Below are positions 8,221 through 17,007 of a stretch of 34,065 nucleotides of DNA, in pieces. Source of the DNA: Prevotella sp. HJM029 (GTDB taxonomy: Bacteria; Bacteroidota; Bacteroidia; Bacteroidales; Bacteroidaceae); assembly GCF_000599605.1 (NCBI RefSeq), contig NZ_AZHT01000023.1:1-34065 (forward strand), in the 5' to 3' direction. The notes below the pieces were generated by a model. The model made no database searches and was not told where the DNA came from. It saw only the letters and a list, made by a program, of their open reading frames with translations. Made by a program: the position numbers and the translations under genes. The stretch's first letter is position 1. Each line of letters opens with the position of its first letter.

Positions 8221-9096
8221 TTAAATTCTATCTAAAACGAGTTCAATGAGTCCGTTGATGCTGTTTTTGTAATTCGCATTCACTTCTTTTGCCAATCGGT
8301 TGGCAATTACCATGCAGCATGTCATGGCTTTATGTCCCAGGAGGGCAGAAAGACCAGCCAAGGCCGAACTTTCCATTTCGAAGTTGGTGATGTGCAGACC
8401 CTGGTAAACAAACGATTCCACTTTCTCGTTCTGTTTGGGATCGGCGAGTGGAATGCGCAATTCGCGTCCTTGTGGTCCGAAGAATCCTCCGCATGCAATG
8501 GTAATTCCGCGCACCATATCGTTGGCTGCGATGCGGTCGACGAGTTCGGCGCAGGCATCGATGACATAAGGTGCAGCCAGCAATGGGCTCCAGTTCATGT
8601 GTGCTTTGAAAGCCTCTTCCAAGGGCAGGTCGCACACCTCGTTTCGGCCAGCATAGAAGTTGAGCAGGCCGTCGAAACCAATGCTTTTCACACTGGCGAT
8701 GTAAGTGCCCGTTGGTGTGTTGGGTTGCAATCCGCCGCAGGTTCCTATTCTGACAAGCGTGAGTGTGCGATGCTCATTTTTCTCGGTGCGTGTTTCGAAA
8801 TCAATGTTGGCTAAGGCATCGAGTTCATTCATCACGATGTCGATATTGTCGCAGCCGATACCTGTGCTCAGCACCATGAGTTTTTTTCCTTTGTAGGTGC
8901 CTGCAATAGTTTTAAACTCGCGGCTTTCCACTTCGAATGCAATTTCATCGAAATAGGATGCCACTAAGCTCACGCGTCCCGGGTCGCCCACGAGAATAAT
9001 CTTGTCGGCGAGCTGTTGAGGTGTCAGATGCAAATGAAAAATGCTCCCATCTTCGTTGATGATGAGTTCCGAGGGTGCAAAAGTTTTTCTGTTCAT
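8221..9096 (-). CDS. Uridine phosphorylase-like nucleoside phosphorylase
   Basis: This 291-residue protein belongs to the PNP/UDP phosphorylase superfamily, which cleaves nucleosides with phosphate to free base and ribose-1-phosphate. Recognisable are the phosphate-binding VGDPGRV near residue 37, the GTCGGLQPNTPTGT loop near 125, and the sugar/base-binding NFEMESSALAGL near 245, where Glu-Met-Glu contacts ribose. It is somewhat longer than E. coli Udp (about 253). The preference for uridine over purine nucleosides is inferred from overall resemblance. It sits 13 nt downstream of the PD40-like gene and 1 nt upstream of mnmE, indicating co-transcription. Confidence 0.85.
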   Translation of the reverse strand: MNRKTFAPSELIINEDGSIFHLHLTPQQLADKIILVGDPGRVSLVASYFDEIAFEVESREFKTIAGTYKGKKLMVLSTGIGCDNIDIVMNELDALANIDFETRTEKNEHRTLTLVRIGTCGGLQPNTPTGTYIASVKSIGFDGLLNFYAGRNEVCDLPLEEAFKAHMNWSPLLAAPYVIDACAELVDRIAANDMVRGITIACGGFFGPQGRELRIPLADPKQNEKVESFVYQGLHITNFEMESSALAGLSALLGHKAMTCCMVIANRLAKEVNANYKNSINGLIELVLDRI

Positions 9097-9109
9097 AATG
9101 CGGTGGTTT

Positions 9110-9982
9110 TTATTTGTTGTTTTTAGATTTCATCAAATTTTTCAGTCGCAAGAGTGCTGCATTGCGATTGCCGTTCATCCAGGTGTCTTTAATCGATGTG
9201 ATTTGCGCAAGCGACTCCAATTTTGTTTTGGGTAGCTGCATGTCGGCGTAAGTGAGCCGTTGACTTTTCGGTTCGAAGACATAGATGCACACCTTGTCGG
9301 CTGGCTGATTTCTGTCGGTGACGAGCCAGCCCAATTCGTGGAATTCATCGATAGCCAGCAGGTAGTCGTTGGCTTTAGAATTGTAGGGGAGCCCCATATT
9401 CTCGGGCGGCATAAATTTTTGTTCGTCGAGGTTATAACGCGTCATGAACAGGTCATATCCCCCCACGCTTTTACTGCCTTTGGCGCCAAAATAGAGTGTC
9501 ACTCCGTCGCTCTGCATGAAAGGGTTGTTGGGCACTAAAAACTCGTCGGTGATGCCTGCCAAGCGCTCGGGAGTGACCCATTTTCCTTGGAGTTTATCGC
9601 TGCTGTAGAGGGCGGAATGCGTAGAATCGCCTTGCGCCAGAATGGCAAAATTACCAAAGCCATTTATAAAGGTAGTGAACGACTCGTCGATTTTCTTCTT
9701 CACGAATGTTGCCGTGGTACCCATCGTGCCCATTTCGTCGTTGAATGAAATATGCTGCAGGAATGTGGCTTTGTCGACCACCAAGCTATCAATGAACATG
9801 AGTTTTGCCGTGGCAGGCAGCAACTCTTGATAGAGCAGGCTTTCTGGCGAGGGCTGTTGTTTAGCGATGGTGTTTTTGCCACCTCTTGGCAACTGTGCTT
9901 TTCCGCGCTTCTGTGCCATTGCAGGTTGTAGACAGGCTATGGCTGCGGCGAGGATTGCGATGAATAGATGTTGTTGTTTCAT
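9110..9982 (-). CDS. Secreted PD40-like beta-propeller protein
   Basis: This 290-residue protein has a signal peptide: MKQQ, then a hydrophobic stretch, then cleavage near PAMAQ. The mature part contains repeated WD40-like/PD40 elements such as SDGVTLYFGAKGSKSVGGYDLF and a second YNSKANDYLLAIDEF-type blade, given here in short. These repeats are typical of TolB-like and OmpA-associated envelope proteins of Bacteroidota. I chose the ATG at 9982 because it starts the signal peptide directly; the longer reading from 10003 overlaps the predicted transcription start at about 9997. It is the first gene of the operon with the phosphorylase and mnmE. A periplasmic or surface location is inferred; no catalytic residues are evident. 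Confidence 0.75.
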   Translation of the reverse strand: MKQQHLFIAILAAAIACLQPAMAQKRGKAQLPRGGKNTIAKQQPSPESLLYQELLPATAKLMFIDSLVVDKATFLQHISFNDEMGTMGTTATFVKKKIDESFTTFINGFGNFAILAQGDSTHSALYSSDKLQGKWVTPERLAGITDEFLVPNNPFMQSDGVTLYFGAKGSKSVGGYDLFMTRYNLDEQKFMPPENMGLPYNSKANDYLLAIDEFHELGWLVTDRNQPADKVCIYVFEPKSQRLTYADMQLPKTKLESLAQITSIKDTWMNGNRNAALLRLKNLMKSKNNK

Positions 9983-10000
9983 TTCTTTTTCTGTGAAGCA

Positions 10001-10008
10001 CAAAGTTA
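10001..10008 (-). promoter_or_regulatory. Promoter -7 element of the PD40-phosphorylase-mnmE operon
   Basis: The minus strand reads TAACTTTG, 18 nt before the ATG at 9982. No convincing -33 TTTG is present at 19-20 nt. The promoter lies about 44 bp from hairpin array B. Confidence 0.65.
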
Positions 10009-10051
10009 GTGAAAAATGTGCAGAAACATCGTGTTTGTGTGCTTAATTTAT

Positions 10052-10312
10052 GTGCGGCGTACCCTACGCCGCACACTCTTTCGGTCAGTTCTATGCGGCG
10101 TAGGGTACGCCGCACACTTTTTCGGCCAGTTCTGTGCGGCGTAGGGTACGCCGCACACTTTTTGGCCCAGTTCTATGCGGCGTAGGGTACGCCGCACACT
10201 TTTTTGGCCAGTTCTGTGCGGCGTAGGGTACGCTGCACACTTTTTCGGCCAGTTCTGTGCGGCGTAGGGTACACCGCACGCTTTTTTGGCCAGTTCTATG
10301 CGGCGTAGCCGT
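10052..10312. repeat. Tandem hairpin array B (41-bp units)
   Basis: There are six full units and one half unit with an exact 41-bp period; the cores start at 10054, 10095, 10136, 10177, 10218, 10259 and 10300. Each unit is a near-perfect inverted repeat, TGTGCGGCGTA-GGG-TACGCCGCACA (11-bp stem, 3-nt loop), followed by CTTTTTCGGCCAGTT on the + strand. The first unit has CCC instead of GGG in the loop, so it is the exact inverse of the others. Units 2 and 4 have TATGCGG (one A-C mismatch). Units 5 and 6 have single changes in the right arm. The last unit is cut within its loop. The array fills the space between the 3' end of the DEAD-box gene and the promoter of the PD40 operon. No genes are credible inside. 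Confidence 0.95.
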
Positions 10313-10354
10313 TTTTCATATCCGCAGATTGTTGAGCGAATACTGCCTATTGGT

Positions 10355-11989
10355 TTATAGTTTAAGCAGTCGCTTGAAGAACTTGCGCACGATGTTCTCT
10401 TTCCTCGCAGGCTTGGGTGCGATGTTGGTGGTTGCCTTTTGGGGCTCAGCAGCGACATTGGGCTTTGCATTGCGCTTTTTGTAGTTGCCTTCAACGTTGC
10501 CGCGGCGCTTGTTGCGTGGGCGTTGTTCACCATTCTTTGTCTGTCGCTCGGTGTCGTTTGCTTTGCGCTCGTTGCGCTTGCGCGGTTGGTTTTCGGCAGT
10601 TGTTGTTGGCGCATTGCTGTCTCGGCGTGGCTGATTTCTGCGGCGATTGTGCGTGGGCTGTGGCTTGTTTTCGCTATTTTCGCCATGCTGTTCGCGCTGT
10701 TCAGACCTGTTTTGCGCATCTTGCTGCTGGTTGCGTTGCCGTCTGTTTTGTTGTTTCTTGTCTTTGTGTGCCGTTTGGTTACGGTCGTTGCGGCGACGAT
10801 TTTTGGCCGAGTTGTTTTTGCGTGGGCGCTCTTCAGTGTTGTATTCGGGTGCTTGTCCGAGCTCTTCGGGCAGGGGCAGCTTCTCCACTTCGTTGCCCAA
10901 GAATTTTTCGATTTGCTGAAAATAGTAGGCATCGTCTTCAGAAACGAAGGTGATGGCTGTTCCGGTGCGGGCAGCACGAGCCGTGCGACCAATGCGGTGC
11001 ACATAGTCCTCGGCATCGTGGGGCACGTCGTAGTTGATGACCATGGCGATGTCGTCGATGTCGATGCCGCGCGAAATCACGTCGGTAGCTACGAGCACAT
11101 CAAACTGGCCGCTCTTGAATTTGAACATCACGTCGTCGCGGGTGGCTTGGTCGAGGTCTGAGTGCATCTCGCCACAATTGATGTGCTTGCGTTGCAGTGC
11201 TCCAGCCACTTGTTTCACCTTCATTTTGCTTCCGCAGAAGATGATGACGCGTTGCAAATCGTTATTCTTGAACAGCTGGTTGATGATGCCAATCTTCTGT
11301 CCTTCATGGCACACGTAGGCGCTCTGATGAATTTTTTCAGCGGGTTTGCTCACGGCTAATTTAATCACCTTGGGCTGCTTGAGCAACGTTTTGGCGAGTT
11401 CCTCAATCTTCTTGGGCATCGTGGCCGAGAACATAATGGTTTGACAATTCTTGGGTAGTTTCTTGGCAATCTTGAGGATGTCGTCCGAGAAGCCCATGTC
11501 TAACATGCGGTCGGCCTCGTCTAAGATGAAGAACGACACTTTGCTCAAATCAACGTTGCCCAAACTGATGTGGGAGATTAAGCGGCCTGGTGTGGCAATG
11601 ACAACGTCGGCTCCCAACTGCAGGCTCTTGAGCTCTTGGTCGTAGCGGTTGCCATCGTTTCCGCCATAAACGGCCACGCTGCTCACGCCGTTGAGATAGT
11701 AGCCAAAGCCTTGCATGGCTTGGTCAATTTGTTGTGCCAGCTCGCGAGTGGGGCTCATGATGAGGCAGTTGATGGCTTTCTCGGGGTAGCCGCCATCATC
11801 GAGCTTGCTTAGAATGGGCAGCAAATAGGCTGCCGTTTTTCCAGTTCCCGTTTGCGCAACGCCCAGAATGTCGTTGCCATTTAAAATTTCGGGTATACAC
11901 TTTTCCTGTACGGGTGTGCATTTCTCGAACCGCATATCATAGAGCGCATCGAGCACATTGTTGTTTAAATTTAATTCGTCGAAATACAT
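10355..11989 (-). CDS. DEAD-box ATP-dependent RNA helicase (RhlE/CsdA-like)
   Basis: This 544-residue protein unwinds or remodels RNA with ATP. It has all DEAD-box motifs: Q motif near FEKCTPVQEKCIP, motif I AQTGTGKT (45-52), Ia PTRELA, GG, Ib TPGR, II DEAD (157-160), III SAT (188-190), V ATDVISRGID and VI HRIGRTAR (331-338). The helicase core ends near residue 380. A 160-residue tail follows, low in complexity and rich in Arg, Asn, Gln and Lys, probably disordered and RNA-binding. The start at 11989 (MYFDEL) is 8 nt after the stop of the LptG-type permease; a longer in-frame reading overlaps that gene. It is the last gene of the lon operon. RhlE-type helicases commonly help ribosome assembly and cold adaptation; the precise role is inferred. 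Confidence 0.94.
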   Translation of the reverse strand: MYFDELNLNNNVLDALYDMRFEKCTPVQEKCIPEILNGNDILGVAQTGTGKTAAYLLPILSKLDDGGYPEKAINCLIMSPTRELAQQIDQAMQGFGYYLNGVSSVAVYGGNDGNRYDQELKSLQLGADVVIATPGRLISHISLGNVDLSKVSFFILDEADRMLDMGFSDDILKIAKKLPKNCQTIMFSATMPKKIEELAKTLLKQPKVIKLAVSKPAEKIHQSAYVCHEGQKIGIINQLFKNNDLQRVIIFCGSKMKVKQVAGALQRKHINCGEMHSDLDQATRDDVMFKFKSGQFDVLVATDVISRGIDIDDIAMVINYDVPHDAEDYVHRIGRTARAARTGTAITFVSEDDAYYFQQIEKFLGNEVEKLPLPEELGQAPEYNTEERPRKNNSAKNRRRNDRNQTAHKDKKQQNRRQRNQQQDAQNRSEQREQHGENSENKPQPTHNRRRNQPRRDSNAPTTTAENQPRKRNERKANDTERQTKNGEQRPRNKRRGNVEGNYKKRNAKPNVAAEPQKATTNIAPKPARKENIVRKFFKRLLKL

Positions 11990-11997
11990 AATTTTGT

Positions 11998-13272
11998 TTA
12001 TTTGGGTGCATGTCGGTAGCAAAAATAGGCTACGACAGCAAAAATAATATTGGGTATCCAGGCTGCAATGATGGGTGGAAGATTGGCGTTGATGGCGAAT
12101 GTCGATGAAACGGTTTGTAGCATGATGTAAATGAAGCTTAGAGCTAAACCGATTCCTAAATACAAGCCCATGCCCCCCTTGCGTTTCTTGGCCGAGAGCG
12201 AAAGCCCAATGACCGTGAGAATGAATGAGGCAAAGCTGGCTGCTATTCGCTTGTGGTATTCCACTTGGTATTGCACCACGTTGCTGGAACCCCTGTCTAT
12301 TTGTTTTGAAATGTAATCACTTAATTGTGGACTGGTGAACGTCTCTTGCTGTCCTTTTGAATAAATCAGGTCGGTTGGCTCCATGAGAATGAGCGAGTCT
12401 TTCTTTGCACCGCTCTCAATCACTTCGCGATAGCCGTTAAATTTTCTGATTTTATAGTTTTGCAATGTCCAGTGGTATTTGGAATCGCTGATGGTGTCGT
12501 ATTGGATTTCCATTGCCGTCAGGTGGCTAATGAGTTTCTTGCCATAGAACTTGTCCAACGAGAAGCCGTAACCACGCTTGGCATTGTTATCGTAGTGCTG
12601 AATGTAGGCCACCGTGCCACGTCCGACTTGCAGCATCACATTGTCGGCAGCCGTGTTGAGCTTTTTGTTCTTATAGAGCGACTCAAAGTTCTGTTTGATA
12701 ATATTGCTGTGGGGAATAACGTAGCCACTGAGGTAGAACGAAACGGCAGAGATGAGAATGCACGAGAGCATGTAGGGGCGCATGAGCCGTTTAAATGAAA
12801 CGCCTGCAGCAAGCATGGAAATGATTTCGCTGTTGCCTGCCAATTTTGATGTGAAGAAGATGACAGCAATGAAGACAAATAGTGGGCTGAAGAGGTTGGC
12901 AAAGTAGGGGATGAAATTAAGATAGTAATCGAAGATAATCGCTTTGAGCGGCGCATGATACTCGGTGAATTTTGCCAAGTTCTCGTTGATGTCGACAACA
13001 ATGGAGATACTAATGATGAGCGCAATCGAATAGATGTAGGTGCCGATAAACTTCTTGATGATGTACCAATCTAATCGCTTAATGTAATGCAATGGATTGA
13101 TAAAGTCTAACCATGAGAGGTGGCGCGCAACGAAAGCTATCGCCTCGAAAAGCCATGGCAGATGTCGCTTGAACCAGGCTATGACGTGTAGCGCCCATGT
13201 TGTGCGTTGTCCAATCCAACGCAACATACGATAACGCTTGTGATGTTTCCTTAATTCGCTAAAATCAACCAT
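11998..13272 (-). CDS. LptF/LptG-family lipopolysaccharide export permease
   Basis: LptF and LptG form the inner-membrane permease of the LptB2FG transporter that extracts LPS from the inner membrane. This 424-residue protein shows the family layout. Three N-terminal helices begin with the hallmark IKRLDWYIIKKFIGTY at about residue 64. A periplasmic beta-rich domain follows (about 170-320), then three C-terminal helices (about 335-424). An additional amphipathic, Trp- and His-rich segment of about 63 residues precedes the usual start. Met16 is an internal alternative but would not remove it. The gene lies 6 nt downstream of tgt and 8 nt upstream of the DEAD-box gene. LptG is more likely than LptF from the opening motif, but I cannot separate them firmly. 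Confidence 0.88.
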   Translation of the reverse strand: MVDFSELRKHHKRYRMLRWIGQRTTWALHVIAWFKRHLPWLFEAIAFVARHLSWLDFINPLHYIKRLDWYIIKKFIGTYIYSIALIISISIVVDINENLAKFTEYHAPLKAIIFDYYLNFIPYFANLFSPLFVFIAVIFFTSKLAGNSEIISMLAAGVSFKRLMRPYMLSCILISAVSFYLSGYVIPHSNIIKQNFESLYKNKKLNTAADNVMLQVGRGTVAYIQHYDNNAKRGYGFSLDKFYGKKLISHLTAMEIQYDTISDSKYHWTLQNYKIRKFNGYREVIESGAKKDSLILMEPTDLIYSKGQQETFTSPQLSDYISKQIDRGSSNVVQYQVEYHKRIAASFASFILTVIGLSLSAKKRKGGMGLYLGIGLALSFIYIMLQTVSSTFAINANLPPIIAAWIPNIIFAVVAYFCYRHAPK

Positions 13273-13278
13273 GTTTAT

Positions 13279-14406
13279 TTATAAACGTTGTCCTAATCGC
13301 TCAATAACTGATTTCTTCCAAGTGATAAAATCGCCTTGTTGAATGTGCTGGCGCGCATCGGTTACTAAGCGCAGATAGAATGCTAAGTTGTGGATGCTGC
13401 CAATCTGCATGGCCAGCAGTTCCTTAGCTTTAAATAGATGGTGTAGATAGGCTTTAGAGGTGCATTTGTCGATGTCGCAACCATTGGTGTCAAGTGGTGA
13501 AAAGTCAGCTTCCCATTTCTTGTTGCGCATGTTCATCGTCCCTTCATAGGTGAAGAGTAGTGCATTCCGTCCGTTTCGTGTAGGCATGACGCAATCAAAC
13601 ATATCAACACCACGCTCGATAGCCTCTAAGATGTTTTGCGGCGTGCCCACACCCATGAGATAGCGTGGCTTGTCTTTGGGTAAGATGTCGTTTACCACTT
13701 CTATCATCTCATACATTACTTCTGTGGGTTCACCCACAGCCAATCCGCCAATGGCATTACCATCAGCACCCTTGTCAGCAATGAATTTTGCGGCCTCTTG
13801 GCGCAGATCCTTATAAGTGCATCCCTGGACAATGGGGAACAGGCTCTGTTGGTACCCATAGAGAGGTTGGGTTTCTTGAAATCTTTTCAAGCACTTGTCG
13901 AGCCATCGTTGTGTGAGTTGTAAGCTCTTTTTAGCATATTGATAATCGCTCTTTCCAGGAGGACATTCATCAAAAGCCATCATGATGTCAGCACCAATAA
14001 TGCGTTCGGTGTCCATCACATTTTCTGGGGTAAAGATATGTTTACTTCCATCAATATGTGATTGGAACACACAGCCCTCTTCTGTGAGTTTACGAATACC
14101 AGTGAGTGAGAAAACCTGAAAACCACCACTATCGGTTAGAATTGGGCGTTGCCAACCATTGAACCCATGAAGTCCACCAGCTTTCTGCAAGATTTCGAGC
14201 CCTGGGCGCAAATAAAGATGGTAGGTGTTGCCCAAGATGATTTGTGCCTTCACCTGTTCGATGAGTTCGCTAAAATGCACCCCCTTTACGGTGCCCACAG
14301 TACCAACGGGCATGAAAATAGGAGTTAGAATCTGACCATGGTCGGTAGTGATTATACCAGCTCTGGCATTGCTCGAAGAATCGCAATATTGAACGTCGAA
14401 AGTCAT
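13279..14406 (-). CDS. tgt: tRNA-guanine transglycosylase
   Basis: Tgt exchanges guanine at wobble position 34 of GUN-anticodon tRNAs for the queuosine precursor preQ1. The 375-residue protein has the TIM-barrel signatures: TDSGGFQVFS with Asp92, the substrate pocket GGLAVGEP (220-227), and the nucleophile Asp271 in DMFDCVMPTRNGRN. The C-terminal zinc subdomain is unusual: in place of the CxCxxC...H pattern there is Cys310 and Cys315 (C-x4-C) with His339, so one ligand seems missing or replaced. The gene overlaps lon by 4 nt (ATGA) and precedes the LptG-type permease by 6 nt, forming part of one operon. Confidence 0.96.
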   Translation of the reverse strand: MTFDVQYCDSSSNARAGIITTDHGQILTPIFMPVGTVGTVKGVHFSELIEQVKAQIILGNTYHLYLRPGLEILQKAGGLHGFNGWQRPILTDSGGFQVFSLTGIRKLTEEGCVFQSHIDGSKHIFTPENVMDTERIIGADIMMAFDECPPGKSDYQYAKKSLQLTQRWLDKCLKRFQETQPLYGYQQSLFPIVQGCTYKDLRQEAAKFIADKGADGNAIGGLAVGEPTEVMYEMIEVVNDILPKDKPRYLMGVGTPQNILEAIERGVDMFDCVMPTRNGRNALLFTYEGTMNMRNKKWEADFSPLDTNGCDIDKCTSKAYLHHLFKAKELLAMQIGSIHNLAFYLRLVTDARQHIQQGDFITWKKSVIERLGQRL

Positions 14407-16862
14407 TTCTTCTCTTCTTTTTCATCGGGGATAGTGAATGCCACGGCATTCTCCACGCGTTCGTCAGTCAAAGCAATATCCCATACCTCAAGGATGGTGT
14501 CGACATAATGGAATGTTAGACCTTCCAAATATTTAGCAGGAATCTCTTCTACATCCTTTTGATTATCTTTGCACATAACAATATCGGTGATACCCGCACG
14601 CTTTGCAGCTAATATCTTTTCTTTTATTCCGCCTACGGGAAGTACTTTCCCACGCAATGTAATCTCACCCGTCATGGCCAGATTCTTGTGTACTTTGCGT
14701 TGCGTGATGGCCGAAGCAATAGATGTTGCGATAGTGATGCCAGCTGAAGGACCATCTTTAGGTGTAGCACCTTCGGGCACATGGATATGAATATTCCAAT
14801 AGTCGAATAAGCGGTAATCGATGTTGAGTTGTGCCACGTGAGCCTTTACATATTGCAGGGCAATCATGGCCGACTCTTTCATCACATCACCGAGGTTTCC
14901 CGTTAGCGTGAGTTTGCCGCCTCTCCCTTGGTTGAGGGATGTTTCGATGCATAGAATCTCACCTCCGACACTGGTCCAAGCTAAGCCTGTTACAACTCCT
15001 GCATCGTTGTTGCCTTGATAGATGTCACGGTAAAAAGGAGCTTTGCCTAAGAGTGCTTCTACACGAGTTGGGTCGATGTTTGTGTTGACAATAGTCCCCT
15101 TCACCTCTTCCTCATAAACCAGTTTGCGCAAAGCCTTATTAATCTGCTTTTCCAATTGGCGAACGCCACTCTCGCGGGTGTAGCGCTCAATCATAAAATC
15201 TAATGCGGCTTTGTTGAATTTAACTCGTGGGGCATGGCTGTCTAACCCTGTGTTCTTAAGTTCTTTGGGAACGAGATGGCGCTTGGCAATCTCAATCTTT
15301 TCCTCTGTAATATAGCCGCTTACTTCTATGATTTCCATGCGGTCTAATAGTGGGCGCGGGATAGTGTTTAAATCGTTTGCCGTAGCAATAAATAGCACCT
15401 TTGAAAGGTCATAATCCACATCTAAGTAGTTATCGTGGAATGCATTGTTTTGCTCAGGATCCAACACTTCCAGTAAAGCCGATGAGGGATCCCCATTGAT
15501 GGTGTTTTGTGTTACTTTGTCAATTTCATCTAAGATGAAGACAGGATTGCAGGCTTCTGCCTTTTGGATACTTTTGATGATGCGTCCTGGCATAGCTCCA
15601 ATATAGGTGCGGCGATGTCCACGAATTTCTGCCTCATCATGTACACCTCCTAACGACACACGTACATATTTGCGGTTCATAGCATCTGCGATGCTCCTGC
15701 CCAGTGATGTTTTACCAACTCCAGGAGGACCATAAAGGCAGAGGATGGGAGATTTTAAATCCCCCCGCCGTTTTAGTACCGATATGTATTCGAGGATACG
15801 TTCTTTTACTTTCTCCATGCCATAGTGATCGCGGTCGAGTATCTTAATGGCCTTTTTTATATTGAGGTCATCTTTAGTATAAATACCCCAAGGCAGATTG
15901 ACCATGTTTTGGAGGTAGTTGAGCTGTACGCTATATTCTGGGCTTTGTGGATTATAAAGCTCCAGCTTATCGATCTCGCGTTCAAAGATGGCCGCCACAT
16001 TGTCATTCCATTTTTTTTCGGAGGCTTTCTCGCGTAGTTCTTTCACTTCGGGCGATCCTTCTCCGTGCCCAAGTTCCTCTTTAATATTTTTAATTTGCTG
16101 CTGCAAGAAGTATTCGCGCTGCTGTTCGTCAAGATCCATACGTGTCTTCTGTTGAATATCTTGCTTGAGCTTCAGCAGTTGGATTTCTCGTTCGAGAGCT
16201 TTCAATAAACTAAATGCACGTTCCGAGATGTCATCTTTCTCGAGCAGTTTAATTTTGTTTTTGATGGGTAGTGGCAGATTACAGCAAATGTAGTTGATGC
16301 CAATCACGCTATGCCGAATGCTCGAGAGGGCATATTGTGCTTCATCGGGCATCTCATCGTTGAGGCTGATATAATTGCTGGCACTCTTCTTTACGGTTTC
16401 ATAGAGGGCATTAAATTCTTTGTTAAGCATGGGCATCTGGTCAGCATAGGGTGTTACCTCACCCAAATAGAACTTCTTTCCTTTGTTGAGCGATGTCAGA
16501 TGGCAACGGCCCAAGGCCTGTACTATGGCGGTGAAGTTGCCTCCAGGACCAGGCATGTCAATGAGCTTTACAAGCTTTCCATAAACACCTGTGTGATAAA
16601 CATCTGTGTAGGTAGGATTGTCAACATTTGAATCGCGTTGACAAACAATGGCGCAAACGGCATCGGAGTGTTTATCTAAATATTTCACCAATTGCACGCT
16701 TGATTCGCGTCCTACTAGGATTGGCGTTACAATTCCCGGAAAAACAATTAGATTGCGTGTGGTTAGTACCGGAATTTCACCTGTTATCTCTGTGTTGAGA
16801 AGGTTTGAAATGTCGCCATCATAGTCTGCGATCATTTGTATCAATGTATTTTTATTGCTCAT
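14403..16862 (-). CDS. lon: ATP-dependent Lon protease
   Basis: Lon degrades misfolded and selected regulatory proteins in the cytoplasm. The 819-residue protein has the three expected parts. The N-terminal substrate-recognition domain starts near residue 30 with [13 protein letters not shown]. The AAA+ domain has Walker A GPPGVGKT (378-385) and Walker B FILDEID (442-448). The C-terminal Ser-Lys protease domain has Ser706 in DGPSAG and Lys749 in GGIKEK. Length and motifs indicate an intact LonA. It is the first gene of a leftward operon with tgt (4-nt overlap), an LptG-type permease and a DEAD-box helicase. A TACCTTTG element lies 26 nt upstream of the ATG. No CIRCE-like heat-shock operator is seen. 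Confidence 0.97.
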   Translation of the reverse strand: MSNKNTLIQMIADYDGDISNLLNTEITGEIPVLTTRNLIVFPGIVTPILVGRESSVQLVKYLDKHSDAVCAIVCQRDSNVDNPTYTDVYHTGVYGKLVKLIDMPGPGGNFTAIVQALGRCHLTSLNKGKKFYLGEVTPYADQMPMLNKEFNALYETVKKSASNYISLNDEMPDEAQYALSSIRHSVIGINYICCNLPLPIKNKIKLLEKDDISERAFSLLKALEREIQLLKLKQDIQQKTRMDLDEQQREYFLQQQIKNIKEELGHGEGSPEVKELREKASEKKWNDNVAAIFEREIDKLELYNPQSPEYSVQLNYLQNMVNLPWGIYTKDDLNIKKAIKILDRDHYGMEKVKERILEYISVLKRRGDLKSPILCLYGPPGVGKTSLGRSIADAMNRKYVRVSLGGVHDEAEIRGHRRTYIGAMPGRIIKSIQKAEACNPVFILDEIDKVTQNTINGDPSSALLEVLDPEQNNAFHDNYLDVDYDLSKVLFIATANDLNTIPRPLLDRMEIIEVSGYITEEKIEIAKRHLVPKELKNTGLDSHAPRVKFNKAALDFMIERYTRESGVRQLEKQINKALRKLVYEEEVKGTIVNTNIDPTRVEALLGKAPFYRDIYQGNNDAGVVTGLAWTSVGGEILCIETSLNQGRGGKLTLTGNLGDVMKESAMIALQYVKAHVAQLNIDYRLFDYWNIHIHVPEGATPKDGPSAGITIATSIASAITQRKVHKNLAMTGEITLRGKVLPVGGIKEKILAAKRAGITDIVMCKDNQKDVEEIPAKYLEGLTFHYVDTILEVWDIALTDERVENAVAFTIPDEKEEKK

Positions 16863-16887
16863 TCGTGATTAAAATAACTATTGTGTG

Positions 16888-16895
16888 CAAAGGTA
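16888..16895 (-). promoter_or_regulatory. Promoter -7 element of the lon operon
   Basis: TACCTTTG on the minus strand predicts a leader of about 22 nt. No TTTG sits at -33. The rest of the divergent region, 16896-17007, shows no TAnnTTTG for trmN6. Confidence 0.65.
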
Positions 16896-17007
16896 CGTAT
16901 TTTAATTAGATTTTTGACTTGCACATGATGATTTTCCTTGTATAGGTCGGCAAAATGCGACAAATGTATAAAATAAACGGCCATTTTTAACGTTAAAGAA
17001 TTAGGTT

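Noticed and set aside
10052-10312. CRISPR array (also considered at 1-123 and 25335-25658)
   Set aside because: Whole units are repeated with no unique spacers, and there are no cas genes anywhere in the window.
10048-11016. 322-residue minus-strand ORF running from the DEAD-box tail into array B
   Set aside because: It is a frame-shifted shadow of the low-complexity tail plus repeats; it has no recognisable domain and conflicts with the well-supported helicase frame.
10439-11161. Hydrophobic 240-residue + strand ORF
   Set aside because: It is antisense to the helicase tail, and its apparent hydrophobicity comes from the complement of Arg/Asn/Gln codons.
16863-17007. Heat-shock operator for lon
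   Set aside because: No CIRCE-type inverted repeat is present; only a standard -7 element is seen.
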